Assembly (NCBI GenBank): GCA_029210585.1
Contig: JARGFP010000004.1
Coordinates: 188,537-250,536 of the forward strand
Direction of reading: 5' to 3'
From: Bacteroidales bacterium
GTDB taxonomy: Bacteria > Bacteroidota > Bacteroidia > Bacteroidales > GCA-2748055
Length of the DNA: 62,000 nucleotides
In this document: in pieces, positions 46,137 to 55,268 of the stretch
Numbering within the stretch: position 1 is the stretch's first letter
How the letters are laid out: every line of letters starts with the position of its first letter
Notes under the pieces: generated by a model
The model's input: only the letters and a program-made list of their open reading frames with translations
Told to the model about the DNA's origin: nothing
The model's database searches: none
Translations under genes and position numbers: made by a program

Positions 46137-47216
46137 TTATTCAGCACCTGATTCAAAATCAATCTCGATCTGCCGGGAAGCAGGTTTTTTCTTTTCAACC
46201 GGAAAGTTCGACATGGTCACACCCAGCAACCTTACTCCCTGCTGCTGGATTCGCTGAACCGGCAACAATTCCCTTACTACTTCCTTCATCTCCTGGTATA
46301 CGAAAGGGTCTTGCTGAGATTTGCTTCTTGTGATCGTGCTGAAATCTGAAAAACGGAGTTTCAATGTAGCCGTCTTCCCGAATTTTTTCTTTGCCTCACA
46401 GCGGCGCCACATGATATCCATCACTTCGGAGAGCCGTGCTTCAACCTGTTCCAGCTCATACAGGTCCGTATCATATGTGCGTTCAGCACCGATGGACTTG
46501 CTTTCCTGGTATGACACTACGGGCCGGTTGTCGATTCCCCGAACCACGTCATAAAAATAATTCCCGGCCTTCCCGAAATTACTGACCAGCCGGTACCGCG
46601 GCAAGGCTTTCAGATCACGTCCTTTAAATATATTCAACCTGTGCATTTTCTGCGCCGTCTTTTCCCCTACCCCAAAGAACTTTTTAATCTCCAGCTCTTC
46701 CAGGAATTGTTCTGCTTCTTCAGGCTTGATAAGATAAAAACCGTCCGGTTTATCCATGTCCGAGGCGATCTTTGCAAGGAATTTATTGAAGGACACACCG
46801 GCAGATGCAACCAGGTTTTCACGATTCCGGATTTCATTTTTTATCTCCATTGCAATCAGGGAAGCTGATGGTGGTCCCTTCTTCGGATGCGTCACATCCA
46901 GGTAGGCCTCGTCGAGCGAGAGGGGTTCCACCAGTTCGGTATATTCATAGAAAATATCCCGGATACTTGCGGAAACTTTTTTATAGACTTCAAAACGATG
47001 GGGCATGACAATGAGTTCCGGGCATTTTCTCAAAGCCGCCGTCATGGGCATGGCCGAGTGAACGCCATATTTCCTGGCTTCATAGCTTGCGGCGGCAACA
47101 ACCGAACGTGGTCCACGGTGACCCACGGCAACTGGCTTCCCCCTGTATTGGGGAAAATCCCTTTGCTCCACAGAAGCAAAAAAAGAATCCATATCTATAT
47201 GAATGATCTTCCGCAT
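46137..47216 (-). CDS. dinB: DNA polymerase IV (Y-family)
   Basis: A translesion polymerase of about 359 residues. The active site has IHIDMDSFFASVEQRD (catalytic Asp near residue 7) and PLSLDEAYLDVT (Asp/Glu pair near 105). YEARKYGVHSAMPM is the finger region, SAGVSFNKFLAKIASD is present, and FFGVGEKTAQKM is the helix-hairpin-helix. The start at 47216 (MRKIIHIDMDSFF) fits the family; two ATGs upstream would add 8 non-conserved residues. Monocistronic, between the PorT-like gene and a broken transporter. Confidence 0.94.
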   Translation of the reverse strand: MRKIIHIDMDSFFASVEQRDFPQYRGKPVAVGHRGPRSVVAAASYEARKYGVHSAMPMTAALRKCPELIVMPHRFEVYKKVSASIRDIFYEYTELVEPLSLDEAYLDVTHPKKGPPSASLIAMEIKNEIRNRENLVASAGVSFNKFLAKIASDMDKPDGFYLIKPEEAEQFLEELEIKKFFGVGEKTAQKMHRLNIFKGRDLKALPRYRLVSNFGKAGNYFYDVVRGIDNRPVVSYQESKSIGAERTYDTDLYELEQVEARLSEVMDIMWRRCEAKKKFGKTATLKLRFSDFSTITRSKSQQDPFVYQEMKEVVRELLPVQRIQQQGVRLLGVTMSNFPVEKKKPASRQIEIDFESGAE

Positions 47217-47388
47217 AGGCATACTTGCATTCAGATGCAACCCCTAAGAAAGCAGAATTTACAATTAATAACACCTTTTCCCTTCAGTCTATTCGTTGTA
47301 AAAGTGATTTTTAATGTGGAATTTCTGCAACCAGGATGTCCGATAAAGTATCTGAAATCCACCCTGTATGGTCACTAACAATGAAAAA

Positions 47389-48636
47389 TTACTGATAGAA
47401 AATCGGTCCCTCAATCCCAAGCGGCAACCTGGCCCAGATCCATAGCAGCAACATGGGTATACGAACCACCGCAAATGCAATTGCATAGGGAAGCATCATC
47501 GATATCAGCGTACCGATTCCCACATTCTTCACATATTTCTGTGCGAATACAATCACAAGTGGAAAGTAAGGCAGAAGCGGTGTAAGTATATTTGAATATG
47601 AATCACCAATCCGGTAGGCTGCCTGGGTTGTTTCAGGAGAATACCCCATGAGCATCAGCATCGGGACAAAAATAGTTGCCAGGGAATCAAAGAAAGGATC
47701 AAAACTTCGCACTCCTGTTTCCGGATCCGGCATACCGCGTAACAGGCCATTCTCAGGGATGATGGTCATCATGAAAAGCGCCAGCACAGAAAAAGAAGCG
47801 ATAAAAGACTACATCAGGGCTTTCTTTTGCTGACGTGTGATGGGCTTGTCCTCTTCAATCTTCAGATCAGCGTCGGGCTTATATGTACCCAACCTCGGAA
47901 CAAGGATTCTTTCCGTAATCCGGGTACCTGCCAAACCGACCAGCGGCACAGAGGCCGCCATTAAATAATAATTTGACAATGGATCCACAGTGTACCCCGG
48001 GTCGATAATCTGGGCCGCCGTTTCGGTAAATGCTGCGATCATAGGATCAAGTCCGGTAGGCAGTATGTTTGCACCAAAGCCGCCGGAAACTCCGGCAAAG
48101 GCAGCGGCGATGCCTGCAAGCGGATGCCTTCCCATGCTCATAAAATTTGCCCCTCCAAGGGGTATCAATACCACATATCCCGCATCGGCGGCAACAGAGC
48201 TAAGCATACCTGCAACAACAATGGAGAAAGTGATGATCGACCTGGGTACTTTTGAAACAAAAAGTCGCAAACCCACCGAGATCATACCCGTATATTCGGC
48301 CACGCCGATACCAAGCATCACCATCAGTACCAATCCCAGTGGTGGAAAATCTGCAAAAGTCTCCACCATCCGGGTAAATATCATCTGTACGCCTTCCCGT
48401 GAGAGCAGGTTGATTACATTAATTTTATCCACCGGGTTCCCTTCGGAATCGAGAAAACCTGCTGCTTTCCCGGGATGTTCGACAGATACACCACCGAAAA
48501 TCCAGGACAGCAACAAGGTGATCACCATCAAAATTGCGAATAGGGTCACGGGATGGGGAAGCTTGTTGCCAACAACCTCTACCTTATCAAGAATACGTTG
48601 AAAAACTCCGGGTTTCGTCTTTTGACCTTTGCTCAT
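47389..48636 (-). pseudogene. AbgT family transporter, interrupted by a TAG and a deletion
   Basis: The N-terminal part (48636-47809, 275 residues) reads MSKGQKTKPGVFQRILDKVE and GNKLPHPVTLFAIL, and contains the AbgT core GGANFMSMGRHPLAGIAAAF. An in-frame TAG (47809-47811) ends it. The same frame continues SFIASFSVLALFMMTIIPENG to 47389. After PFFDSLA the sequence jumps to TIFVPMLMLMGYSPE, missing about 95 residues that AbgT proteins normally have there (the span with two helices and the AAQF-type segment). AbgT proteins import p-aminobenzoyl-glutamate or export antifolates. Probably inactive. Confidence 0.8.
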
Positions 48637-48970
48637 ATCAAAAATTTGGTTGAAAATTTTTAATCACAGAAATGACAGGATTGTTCATTTTCATATTTTT
48701 ATTAAGAAATATTAACCTAGATACCTGTAAACACATTTAAATTTTAATCTTGCATTTTTTGGATATATTTCCGATCTGTTTGAAGCTATGCAGCATTGCA
48801 AGATGAAGGAGATAAGATGAATTGCACACCGCGTATCGCATAATGAATTTCAGATGTTGCAGGTTCCCGTTCCATGCGTCGAACATAACCCTGTCAGGGG
48901 CATTTAGTTTTATTGAGTTCGAATGATCGGTACCTTTAAGTACTCATTTATTATTTAACAGACAACAATA
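48637..48970. other. divergent region between two broken AbgT genes
   Basis: About 330 bp, AT-rich. It should contain the promoters of both transporter copies. No RNA gene or repeat seen. Confidence 0.4.
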
Positions 48971-50100
48971 ATGAGCCAAGCGTTTTCGGATAAAAAAGAC
49001 AAGCCAAACGAGAAAATTGATCAAACCGGGGCACCCGGGGAGCACGCCGATACGGATGAAATTCCTGCTGCGACAGGAGTGTTGAGATGGATGTAAATTG
49101 TCGGAAATAAACTGCAGCATCCGTTTTGGATGTTTGTATGGATCTGTATCATCATCGTTATTACCAGTGCCATTACCAGTTATTTTGGGGTGAGCGCCAT
49201 GCAGCCCGGCACAGGCGCTGAAATCGCTGCCAGGAATATCGCCACGGGAGATGGTCTTCGCTGGTTTTTGCAAAACCTGGTAACCAATTTTGCGCATTTT
49301 GCCCCACTCGGACTTGTGTTTGTTATGTTGATGGGCGTCTCCATCGCAGAGCAGAGCGGGTTGCTGACCATCATCATGCGTAATATCGCCTTTGCAACAC
49401 CGAAACGTATAATTTTCCCGGTGATCTTTATCATCGGAGCTTGCGGAAATATTGATTCAGATGCCGGGGTGGTCTGGTGCCGATCCTCTTCCTGATGTTT
49501 GCCATCCCCGGCTATTTCTATGGGAAGGCAACAGGTACGATTAAACAGAAGGATGACATCCTGAAGCACATGGAACATGGAATGAGGGGACTTGCCGGAT
49601 ATATTGTGCTGATGCTTGTGGTTGCATAGTTTATCAATCTTTTCAGCTGGTCAAATCTTGATTCCATTATGGCCATCAACGGTGCTGAATTTTTACAGGC
49701 AACAGGTCTGACCGGACCATTCATGTTCATCCTGTTTATCCTGTTGATCGCATTTCTGAACATCTTCCTTGGCTCCGGATCTGCAAAATGGGCCATCTTT
49801 GCACCGATTTTTATTCCCATGCTGGCAGAACTGGGGTACAGCCCGGGATTCGTCCAGTTGATGTACAGGATCGGTGATTCCATTACAAACAGTATCTCAC
49901 CCTTGTATGTATACTTCCCGCTGCTTATCGGCTGGATACATCAATACGACAAACGGTTAAAGATCGGGACGATCATTTCTCTCCTGGTACCCTATGCGGT
50001 AATCCTGTTTATCTTGTGGACCATACTGCTGTTTGTATGGTATATTTTGAATATCCCGATCGGAGTGGGCGAGTTTATTCACCTTGCAACAGCAGCGTGA
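48971..50100 (+). pseudogene. second AbgT family transporter, multiply disrupted
   Basis: Starts MSQAFSDKKDKPNEK and runs 41 codons to an in-frame TAA (49094-49096), then continues IVGNKLQHPFWMFVW in frame. At about 49470 the frame changes after SDAGVV and resumes as VPILFLMFAIPGYFYGKATG. Roughly 150 residues of the AbgT centre (the GRHPLAGIAAAF region) are missing at this junction. A further in-frame TAG lies at 49627-49629, where relatives have Gln (AAQF). The C-terminal part from 49669 (MAINGAEFLQATG) to 50100 is intact. Both stops could come from CAA/CAG by C-to-T change. Confidence 0.82.
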
Positions 50101-50424
50101 TATAAAGTAGATAGAAAAAATCTCCGGATTGAAATCCCAGCTTATTGCAGTAATTTCCATATGATGGACAGTTGAGGTATATATATAACTAAAGCTACTT
50201 CAATATTTTGTTATTCGAAAAACAAAGCCAACTATATCAGGTTGAGATGTATCGCACCGCGAATTATTGAGAAATATGGCTGAAGTTATTGATTAGGGCT
50301 TGATCTTCGCGTTCCCGTGCAGACTATTGAGAACAGGAAAACGAAGATTAAGATGCGCCTGGCGTGAGGGTGATTTCTTTATGAAATACAATTCGTATCT
50401 TTATTTCATAAATTAAAATGCATT
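50101..50424. other. intergenic region upstream of the HEPN/MNT pair
   Basis: AT-rich. The last 50 bp hold the inverted repeat listed separately. Nothing else recognised. Confidence 0.45.
50379..50411. promoter_or_regulatory. inverted-repeat operator of the HEPN/MNT pair
   Basis: TTATGAAATA (50379-50388) and its complement TATTTCATAA (50402-50411) are separated by 13 bp and end 13 bp before the HEPN ATG. A -7-like TATCTTTA (50396-50403) is caught between the arms, so a bound regulator would block the promoter. This fits autoregulation by the toxin-antitoxin complex. Confidence 0.6.
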
Positions 50425-50892
50425 ATGACTGGCAGTGAAGATACAAGGTGGAAACAGCGGTTTTCTAACTATAAGAAAGCAATGGATAAGCTTTCTGAGG
50501 CTGTTGACTTTGTAAAAAAGGTGATGCCAGACCAGGGAATGGGCAATTTTCCTCCTGGCTATGAGGTCGTCCAGGTTGAGGTGCTGAGGGAAGGTCTTAT
50601 TCAGCGGTTTGAATTCACGCATGAATTGGCATGGAACGTGATGAAAGATTTCCTGGAAGAGGTTGGAGAAGTGAAAATATATGGATCGAAAGATGCCACA
50701 AGGGAGGCCTTTAAGGCGGAGCTTGTTGAGGATGGTGATGTATGGATGGAGATGATCAAAAGTCGCAATTTATCTTCCCATACATACAATGAAGAAATTG
50801 CAAATGAGATTTATAGCAAGATAATGAATGATTATTATGCAGCACTGCTCACTTTCCGCAAGATGATGGAAGCCAAGGAATCAGGAAAGTAA
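50425..50892 (+). CDS. HEPN toxin, HI0074 family (nucleotidyltransferase substrate-binding)
   Basis: A 155-residue all-helical HEPN protein. The Rx4-6H motif of HEPN RNases is present as RNLSSH near residue 112. The surrounding sequence (RFEFTHELAWNVMKDFLEE near 60, ATREAFKAELVEDGDVWMEMIKSRNLSSHTYNEE) matches the HI0074 group. In such pairs the partner MNT nucleotidyltransferase AMPylates and silences the HEPN RNase. The two genes are 13 bp apart on the same strand. Confidence 0.88.
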   Translation: MTGSEDTRWKQRFSNYKKAMDKLSEAVDFVKKVMPDQGMGNFPPGYEVVQVEVLREGLIQRFEFTHELAWNVMKDFLEEVGEVKIYGSKDATREAFKAELVEDGDVWMEMIKSRNLSSHTYNEEIANEIYSKIMNDYYAALLTFRKMMEAKESGK

Positions 50893-50905
50893 TTATGTTT
50901 TTTAA

Positions 50906-51211
50906 ATGTATGGTCTAAAAGAAAGTCAAATTAAATCGATTCAATCGATCTTTGCAAATTACGATCAGATTGATAGGGTGTTGCTTTATGGTTCCAGGGC
51001 AAAAGGTAATTATAAGACAGCTTCAGACATAGACATGACATTGATGGGAGAACACCTTGACCTGACGATACTGGTGAGAATAGAAGATGAACTGGATGAC
51101 CTTCTGCTGCCACATAAAATCGACTTATCAATTTATAGCAAAATAGAAAATCCGGAACTAATTGATCACATCAACCGGGTAGGTGAGGTTTTTTATGTAA
51201 AGGATGCATGA
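50906..51211 (+). CDS. MNT minimal nucleotidyltransferase antitoxin, HI0073 family
   Basis: A 101-residue nucleotidyltransferase with the exact GSx10DxD signature (YGSRAKGNYKTASDIDMTLMG, residues about 29-47) and a third acid in KIDLSIYSK. It follows the HEPN gene as in type VII toxin-antitoxin loci, where it transfers AMP to a HEPN tyrosine. The length is typical. A possible earlier role in DNA repair or drug resistance is less likely given the partner. Confidence 0.87.
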   Translation: MYGLKESQIKSIQSIFANYDQIDRVLLYGSRAKGNYKTASDIDMTLMGEHLDLTILVRIEDELDDLLLPHKIDLSIYSKIENPELIDHINRVGEVFYVKDA

Positions 51212-51537
51212 TGAACTTATTCCTTTTGTTTTGTTCGGTATTCGTCAATATACTTAATGACATCCATCTCAACTTCATTAAGCAATTATATTTCCCGGAA
51301 GAGTATTCAAAAAATTAATTTCTAAATAAAAAGTCCGATCAATTTAGTTCACCGGGCCTCATTAGTAGCGGGGACAGTATTGCCCTTCCTCCTATCGTCG
51401 GAAGAGTGAGTCCTAAAGGGTGACCTTAGTAGCGGGGACAGATGAACCTTTAGCTCGGCGAAACCAAATATCGAACTTCGATTTGGTTAGGGATTTGAGG
51501 GATCTAACTGATCTTCTGAATGCTAATAGAAACGACT
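51212..51537. other. intergenic repeat region between HEPN/MNT and HipT
   Basis: Contains the two 16-bp repeats listed separately, a hairpin around CTTCC...GGAAG, and a CGAAC/GTTCG-type inverted repeat with AAATATCGAACTTCGATTTGG. No gene seen. Confidence 0.55.
51362..51470. repeat. tRNA-3'-end-like direct repeats (two copies, third variant at 55433)
   Basis: TTAGTAGCGGGGACAG occurs at 51362-51377 and 51426-51441. On the minus strand it reads CTGTCCCCGCTACTAA, like the T-stem/acceptor end of a tRNA with its discriminator. The second copy continues into TAGCTCGGCGAAACCAAA. A related string (TTAGTAGCCAGGACT ... TAGCCCGGCGAAGCCAAA) is at 55433-55474. The spacer holds CTCCTATCGTCG, shared with the insert in the tRNA at 5082-5134. 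Confidence 0.65.
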
Positions 51538-52545
51538 CTATTCCATATTAATAATCTCCAAACGTTCCTGATAGTGCTGTCTATAGAGAATTTTTGTTTC
51601 CTTGTCAAAAAATGATCTGTCAATTAAACTCATTGCCTCAGGTTGTTCTTCCAAAAAAGGAGTAAGTATCTTTATTACTCTATTCTCGCTTATTTTAATT
51701 GCTTTCCCAAATTCAATGAAATCTTCTTTACAAGGAAAGTGATCTGCATTTTGAATTCTGCAATCGGACCAATTCCATTCTTTAAACAGATCATTATCCA
51801 ATGCAAATAGACCTTCATCGCTAACATGGATTCTAGTATTCAACAGATCATAAGCGGGACTTAATACGTAGTCTCCATTGATTGTTTCCAGCAGAGAGAA
51901 GTTTTTTAGATGCGCATCACCGTTGGAGAATAAAAAGTTAAAAATCACTAATCTATAGTATTTCTCCATTTCAACTTTCCATGCTCCTACGTATTCCTTT
52001 ATAAGTTCAGCAATGCCCTCATATGAATAATTGTATTTGAAATTCCTTCCTGCGTTCTCTTCTGTTTTACCGGCCAAGGATGCAAAATCTTCTTTTCCCA
52101 GTTTGCGTCCGTCCGGACTGACATCAAATCGCTTTGTAATGTATGCAGGTTCATTATTGGTAAAAAAAACGATTCCGTTTTCTGCAGTTTTGATTTTATA
52201 AATTTGAGAAGCTATCTGCATTGTTAAATGCTCATTTGCCGGAACCATACCTGTCCGTTGAAGTCCATGTGGTTTCGGTTTGAGTATATACATACCTTGT
52301 TCCTTTTCTTCTGTTAACCGCAGATTGTTTTTTTCAAGCAGTACTGAATACTTTTCCTGTACACCTGAAATAGAAATTCTTTTCTGGTTTTGCATAAATT
52401 TCTGTTGATCCTGTTCGTCAACTTCGGGTGCATTATAAGGCAAAACATGACTTACTTTTTTCCCATTAAACATTCTGCGAAGAAAAAGGGGACTGTATAT
52501 TGAAAATCCCTCCAATAACAACCCAGGGCATTTTGTTATTTCCAT
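51538..52545 (-). CDS. HipT-like Ser/Thr kinase toxin
   Basis: A 335-residue HipA-fold kinase lacking the N-terminal subdomain. The autophosphorylation loop is RISISGVQEK with Ser58 and Ser60, the SIS form known from HipT. The catalytic loop is FSNGDAHLKNFSLL with Asp210 and Asn215, and the metal Asp is Asp233 (SPAYDLL). HipA/HipT kinases phosphorylate aminoacyl-tRNA synthetases and cause growth arrest. It lies 66 bp downstream of the HipS-like gene. Target here unknown. Confidence 0.88.
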   Translation of the reverse strand: MEITKCPGLLLEGFSIYSPLFLRRMFNGKKVSHVLPYNAPEVDEQDQQKFMQNQKRISISGVQEKYSVLLEKNNLRLTEEKEQGMYILKPKPHGLQRTGMVPANEHLTMQIASQIYKIKTAENGIVFFTNNEPAYITKRFDVSPDGRKLGKEDFASLAGKTEENAGRNFKYNYSYEGIAELIKEYVGAWKVEMEKYYRLVIFNFLFSNGDAHLKNFSLLETINGDYVLSPAYDLLNTRIHVSDEGLFALDNDLFKEWNWSDCRIQNADHFPCKEDFIEFGKAIKISENRVIKILTPFLEEQPEAMSLIDRSFFDKETKILYRQHYQERLEIINME

Positions 52546-52611
52546 ATAGTATAACTATTGTCTATCTGTAAATTGCAGTGGCTGGATCTATCTTTTCTGT
52601 CAATAGATCCC

Positions 52612-52932
52612 TTATATTTTTTTAACTGTGATAGCACCAATGGTATCATATTTAGCTGTGGCCAGCAATAAACCAAAAAAATCTCTTTCATCGATCTTTA
52701 ATAGTTTTGACTGAACCACCCTGTTCGTTCCTTCAGAAAGCATGTTATAAAAAAAAGGAAACAGGTGCTCAGAAGTATGTGTTAATTTAGTTTTAGGTAT
52801 TGTAAGACTTATACCAGGTTGTGATCTGTCATTGAAATACGCAGAATCATATGTAAACTCATAACCAACATCATCAATTTCTGACAAGATGCCCGCGAAG
52901 ATTTTGTTCCTGTATACTTTCGCTCGTCTCAT
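52612..52932 (-). CDS. HipS-like protein (HipA N-terminal subdomain)
   Basis: A 106-residue stand-alone version of the HipA N-terminal domain (HipA_N type): MRRAKVYRNKIFAGILSEID, GYEFTYDSAYF, ISLTIPKTKLTHTSEHLFPFFYNMLSEG. In HipBST systems this small protein is the antitoxin for HipT. Its ATG overlaps the HipB stop by 4 bp (ATGA), showing coupling. Confidence 0.87.
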   Translation of the reverse strand: MRRAKVYRNKIFAGILSEIDDVGYEFTYDSAYFNDRSQPGISLTIPKTKLTHTSEHLFPFFYNMLSEGTNRVVQSKLLKIDERDFFGLLLATAKYDTIGAITVKKI

Positions 52933-53141
52933 TTATTAGGCTTTTTTATTTCAAGGTTTACATCCAACCCTAAAACATCTGCAATCTTACGAAGGTTTTT
53001 CAAGGTTATGTTTCCTTTTCCGCATTCAAAGCGTTTTAGCGTTGCCAATCCAACCTCAGAAAGCGCTGCAAGATATTCCTGGTTAATTCCAAGTATATCT
53101 TTTCTTTCCTTAATTACTTTAATTATTTCTTCGTTCGTCAT
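52929..53141 (-). CDS. HipB-like XRE family repressor
   Basis: A 70-residue Cro/C1-type helix-turn-helix protein (INQEYLAALSEVGLATLKRFECGKGNITLKNLRKIADVLGLDVNLEI). It leads the hipB-hipS-hipT order and would bind the palindromes just upstream to repress the operon. Its length is that of a bare HTH domain with a short C-terminal strand, as in HipB. Confidence 0.88.
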   Translation of the reverse strand: MTNEEIIKVIKERKDILGINQEYLAALSEVGLATLKRFECGKGNITLKNLRKIADVLGLDVNLEIKKPNK

Positions 53142-53158
53142 TTTTAGACCACTTAATG

Positions 53159-53294
53159 TATCATATATGATATTATTTTATAAAAATAACCTGTTTTCTT
53201 CACAAATTCAAGTAAATTGTATCTTATATGATTCTAAATGCTTGAAACAGGCGATAAAACGTACATTAAAAGCATGTTAGTATCATATATTATA
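53159..53294. promoter_or_regulatory. three HipB-type operator palindromes, 61 bp apart
   Basis: TATCATATATGATA (53159-53172, perfect palindrome), TATCTTATATGATT (53220-53233) and TATCATATATTATA (53281-53294) begin exactly 61 bp apart (about six helical turns) upstream of hipB. The shared form TATC-N6-GATA resembles E. coli HipB operators in layout. The nearest site is 17 bp from the ATG. Confidence 0.65.
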
Positions 53295-53361
53295 CTAATA
53301 TTGTAATGACCTTTTCTAAGATGGGGGACGGATAAACCTCTTAGATACTTCCGGAAGGAAC

Positions 53362-53385
53362 ATCTGGTTGAATTTGCCGGTTTAT
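53362..53385. repeat. 24-bp fragment of the lipoprotein operator region at the regulator's stop codon
   Basis: ATCTGGTTGAATTTGCCGGT plus TTAT is found here, at 56266 (identical) and at 59287 (two differences). Here it overlaps the last bases of the AraC/TPR gene rather than a promoter, suggesting a recombination edge. Confidence 0.75.
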
Positions 53386-55268
53386 GGGTTTAATGGAGGC
53401 AGTCCCATTTTTTTGCGGATGGCAATAAACCGGGGATTTGAACGAAGATTTTTAAATTCGGCAGATCCGGTTACAAACGGAAATAATTTATTTGTATCCA
53501 CTAATTTTTCAAGAATCTGCAGGGCTTCTTCCTCTTCGCCCAGCAAGGAATAATATTGGGCTGTTTTCCATTCTGATGTCCAGTCTCCCTTTTTTATGCC
53601 CCATTTTACAAGTTCATTGATTCCGGCTGATTGGTAAATACTATCCGCTTCAGTCATGGTCCATTTTCCATTTATTTGTCCTAACCTTACAAAACATCTG
53701 TACGCAGAGGCCTGGTCATTTGTATGGAGGTGAATTATCAATTCCTGTGACACGGCCCCTGAATTGTCTTTCACCAAATCCTGACATATCTCTATTTCGT
53801 TAAGGGCCTCTGCAAAATTTCCCTCTTTGCAGTACAACAGCGAACTTGCATATCTGATGATAAAGGAAAAGGGATCGAGCCGGATGGCTTTATTTAACAA
53901 TTCCCTGGCTTCAAGCAATTTTCCTTCGGTGGCAAAAAATTCAGAAAAATATTGAAAAGTAGTTGAGTGATTTGAATTAAGCTTGAGCGCTTTTACATAC
54001 TCTTTTTTTGCTGCATCATATTGCCTGTCATATTCATTATAAATAACTCCTAAAACAGTATGGGCTTCTCCCAGGGATTCATCCATTTTAAGCGCTTTTT
54101 TGGCCAGGTGAATTGCACTATCCCGTCCCGACTTAAATTCTACATAACCATACCAGGCCATTAGAAAATACGAATCGGCCATTTCAGCATATGCCAAAGC
54201 GTAACCAGGGTCTTCGTGAATTGCAAGCCTGAAATATTTTAAACTGTTAAAAAAACCATCACGCGTCCGTGTATTCAGATGATACCGCCCCAATTGCCTG
54301 TATTCAAAAGCTTTCAGATTGTTTGTGCGATTCGTTTTCAATGCCTCCTGCTCGGTTTTGGTTAATGCAAGTGATAACTCAGTAGCAATCTCGCTGGCAA
54401 TTTCGCTTTGCACCTCAAAAAAATCATTTAAATTTCTGTTGTATTGTTTCGATAAAATGTGGTAGTCCGTCTTTGTATCTATCAACTGCACTGAAACACG
54501 GATCTGATTACCAACACGCTGAACCGAGCCTTCTACAAGGTGGTTGACTCTAAGTATCTCTGCAATTTCAGGAGCTGTTTTATCGGCTTTATCGCGGAAT
54601 ATTTCAGACGAGGTTCGCGATATCACCTTTAAATTATTTAATGAGGAGAGCCGGGTGAGCAGGTCTTCAACAATACCGTCAGCAAAAAATTGATTTTCAT
54701 CGTTCGAACTTAAATTATCGAAAGGTAAAATGGCAATTGATTTTTCAGCGACAGCGGTTTTCCCTTTAAAAAAATTAACTCCTGCCCAGGTTAGTACAGT
54801 GGCAGACAGAAAGATTGACACCACCAAAACCAAAATTCTACTCCGCCTGTTACTTTGTTTTGCTCCTGCTGAGTTATCAGCTGAAACAACTTTCTTTCCT
54901 TTTCTTATGTTGCCGGGAGATATTTGATAGTGTTTTTTAAAAACCTTGTTGAAATAGCTGGGGCTGCTAAAACCTGTTTTGTATGCTATTTCTGCTGCTG
55001 TAAATTCGCCTTTTTCGAGCAACGCTTTTGCTTTTTCAAGCCTTTTTAACGTAATGAAGTCAGAAGCCGATTTCCCGGTTTGTTGTATTAGTTTACGATG
55101 TAACATAGACCGGCTTAATCCTGCCTCCCGGGCCAGTTCATTCACCCCAAAATGTTCATTTTGCAGATTGGCTTCAATTATTTGAGTGAGCTTGTCTGAA
55201 AACATTTGCCCGTTTAAGGAAGATTCAGCCATTTTGGGTTTTTTAAGCACACAAAAGCCATCGCTCAA
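53382..55268 (-). CDS. membrane-anchored AraC regulator with TolB-N/FlgO-like and TPR domains
   Basis: A 628-residue protein. Residues about 20-125 hold an AraC double HTH (FGVNELAREAGLSRSMLHRKL, AEIAYKTGFSSPSYFNKVFKKHY), followed by one membrane helix (about 145-167). The C-terminal side has EKSIAILPFDNLSSNDENQFFADGIVEDLLTRLS, the motif of the FlgO/adenylate-cyclase-associated propeller, then several TPRs (about 320-610) ending DTNKLFPFVTGSAEFKNL. This layout suggests a one-component envelope sensor whose outer half binds a ligand or protein. A second ATG at 55232 is possible. Likely regulator of the lipoprotein genes upstream. Confidence 0.85.
   Translation of the reverse strand: MSDGFCVLKKPKMAESSLNGQMFSDKLTQIIEANLQNEHFGVNELAREAGLSRSMLHRKLIQQTGKSASDFITLKRLEKAKALLEKGEFTAAEIAYKTGFSSPSYFNKVFKKHYQISPGNIRKGKKVVSADNSAGAKQSNRRSRILVLVVSIFLSATVLTWAGVNFFKGKTAVAEKSIAILPFDNLSSNDENQFFADGIVEDLLTRLSSLNNLKVISRTSSEIFRDKADKTAPEIAEILRVNHLVEGSVQRVGNQIRVSVQLIDTKTDYHILSKQYNRNLNDFFEVQSEIASEIATELSLALTKTEQEALKTNRTNNLKAFEYRQLGRYHLNTRTRDGFFNSLKYFRLAIHEDPGYALAYAEMADSYFLMAWYGYVEFKSGRDSAIHLAKKALKMDESLGEAHTVLGVIYNEYDRQYDAAKKEYVKALKLNSNHSTTFQYFSEFFATEGKLLEARELLNKAIRLDPFSFIIRYASSLLYCKEGNFAEALNEIEICQDLVKDNSGAVSQELIIHLHTNDQASAYRCFVRLGQINGKWTMTEADSIYQSAGINELVKWGIKKGDWTSEWKTAQYYSLLGEEEEALQILEKLVDTNKLFPFVTGSAEFKNLRSNPRFIAIRKKMGLPPLNP

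Noticed and set aside
47809-49629. In-frame stop codons in the AbgT genes as stop-codon recoding
   Set aside because: Both TAA and TAG are involved, large deletions accompany them, and neighbouring genes end normally; decay is simpler.
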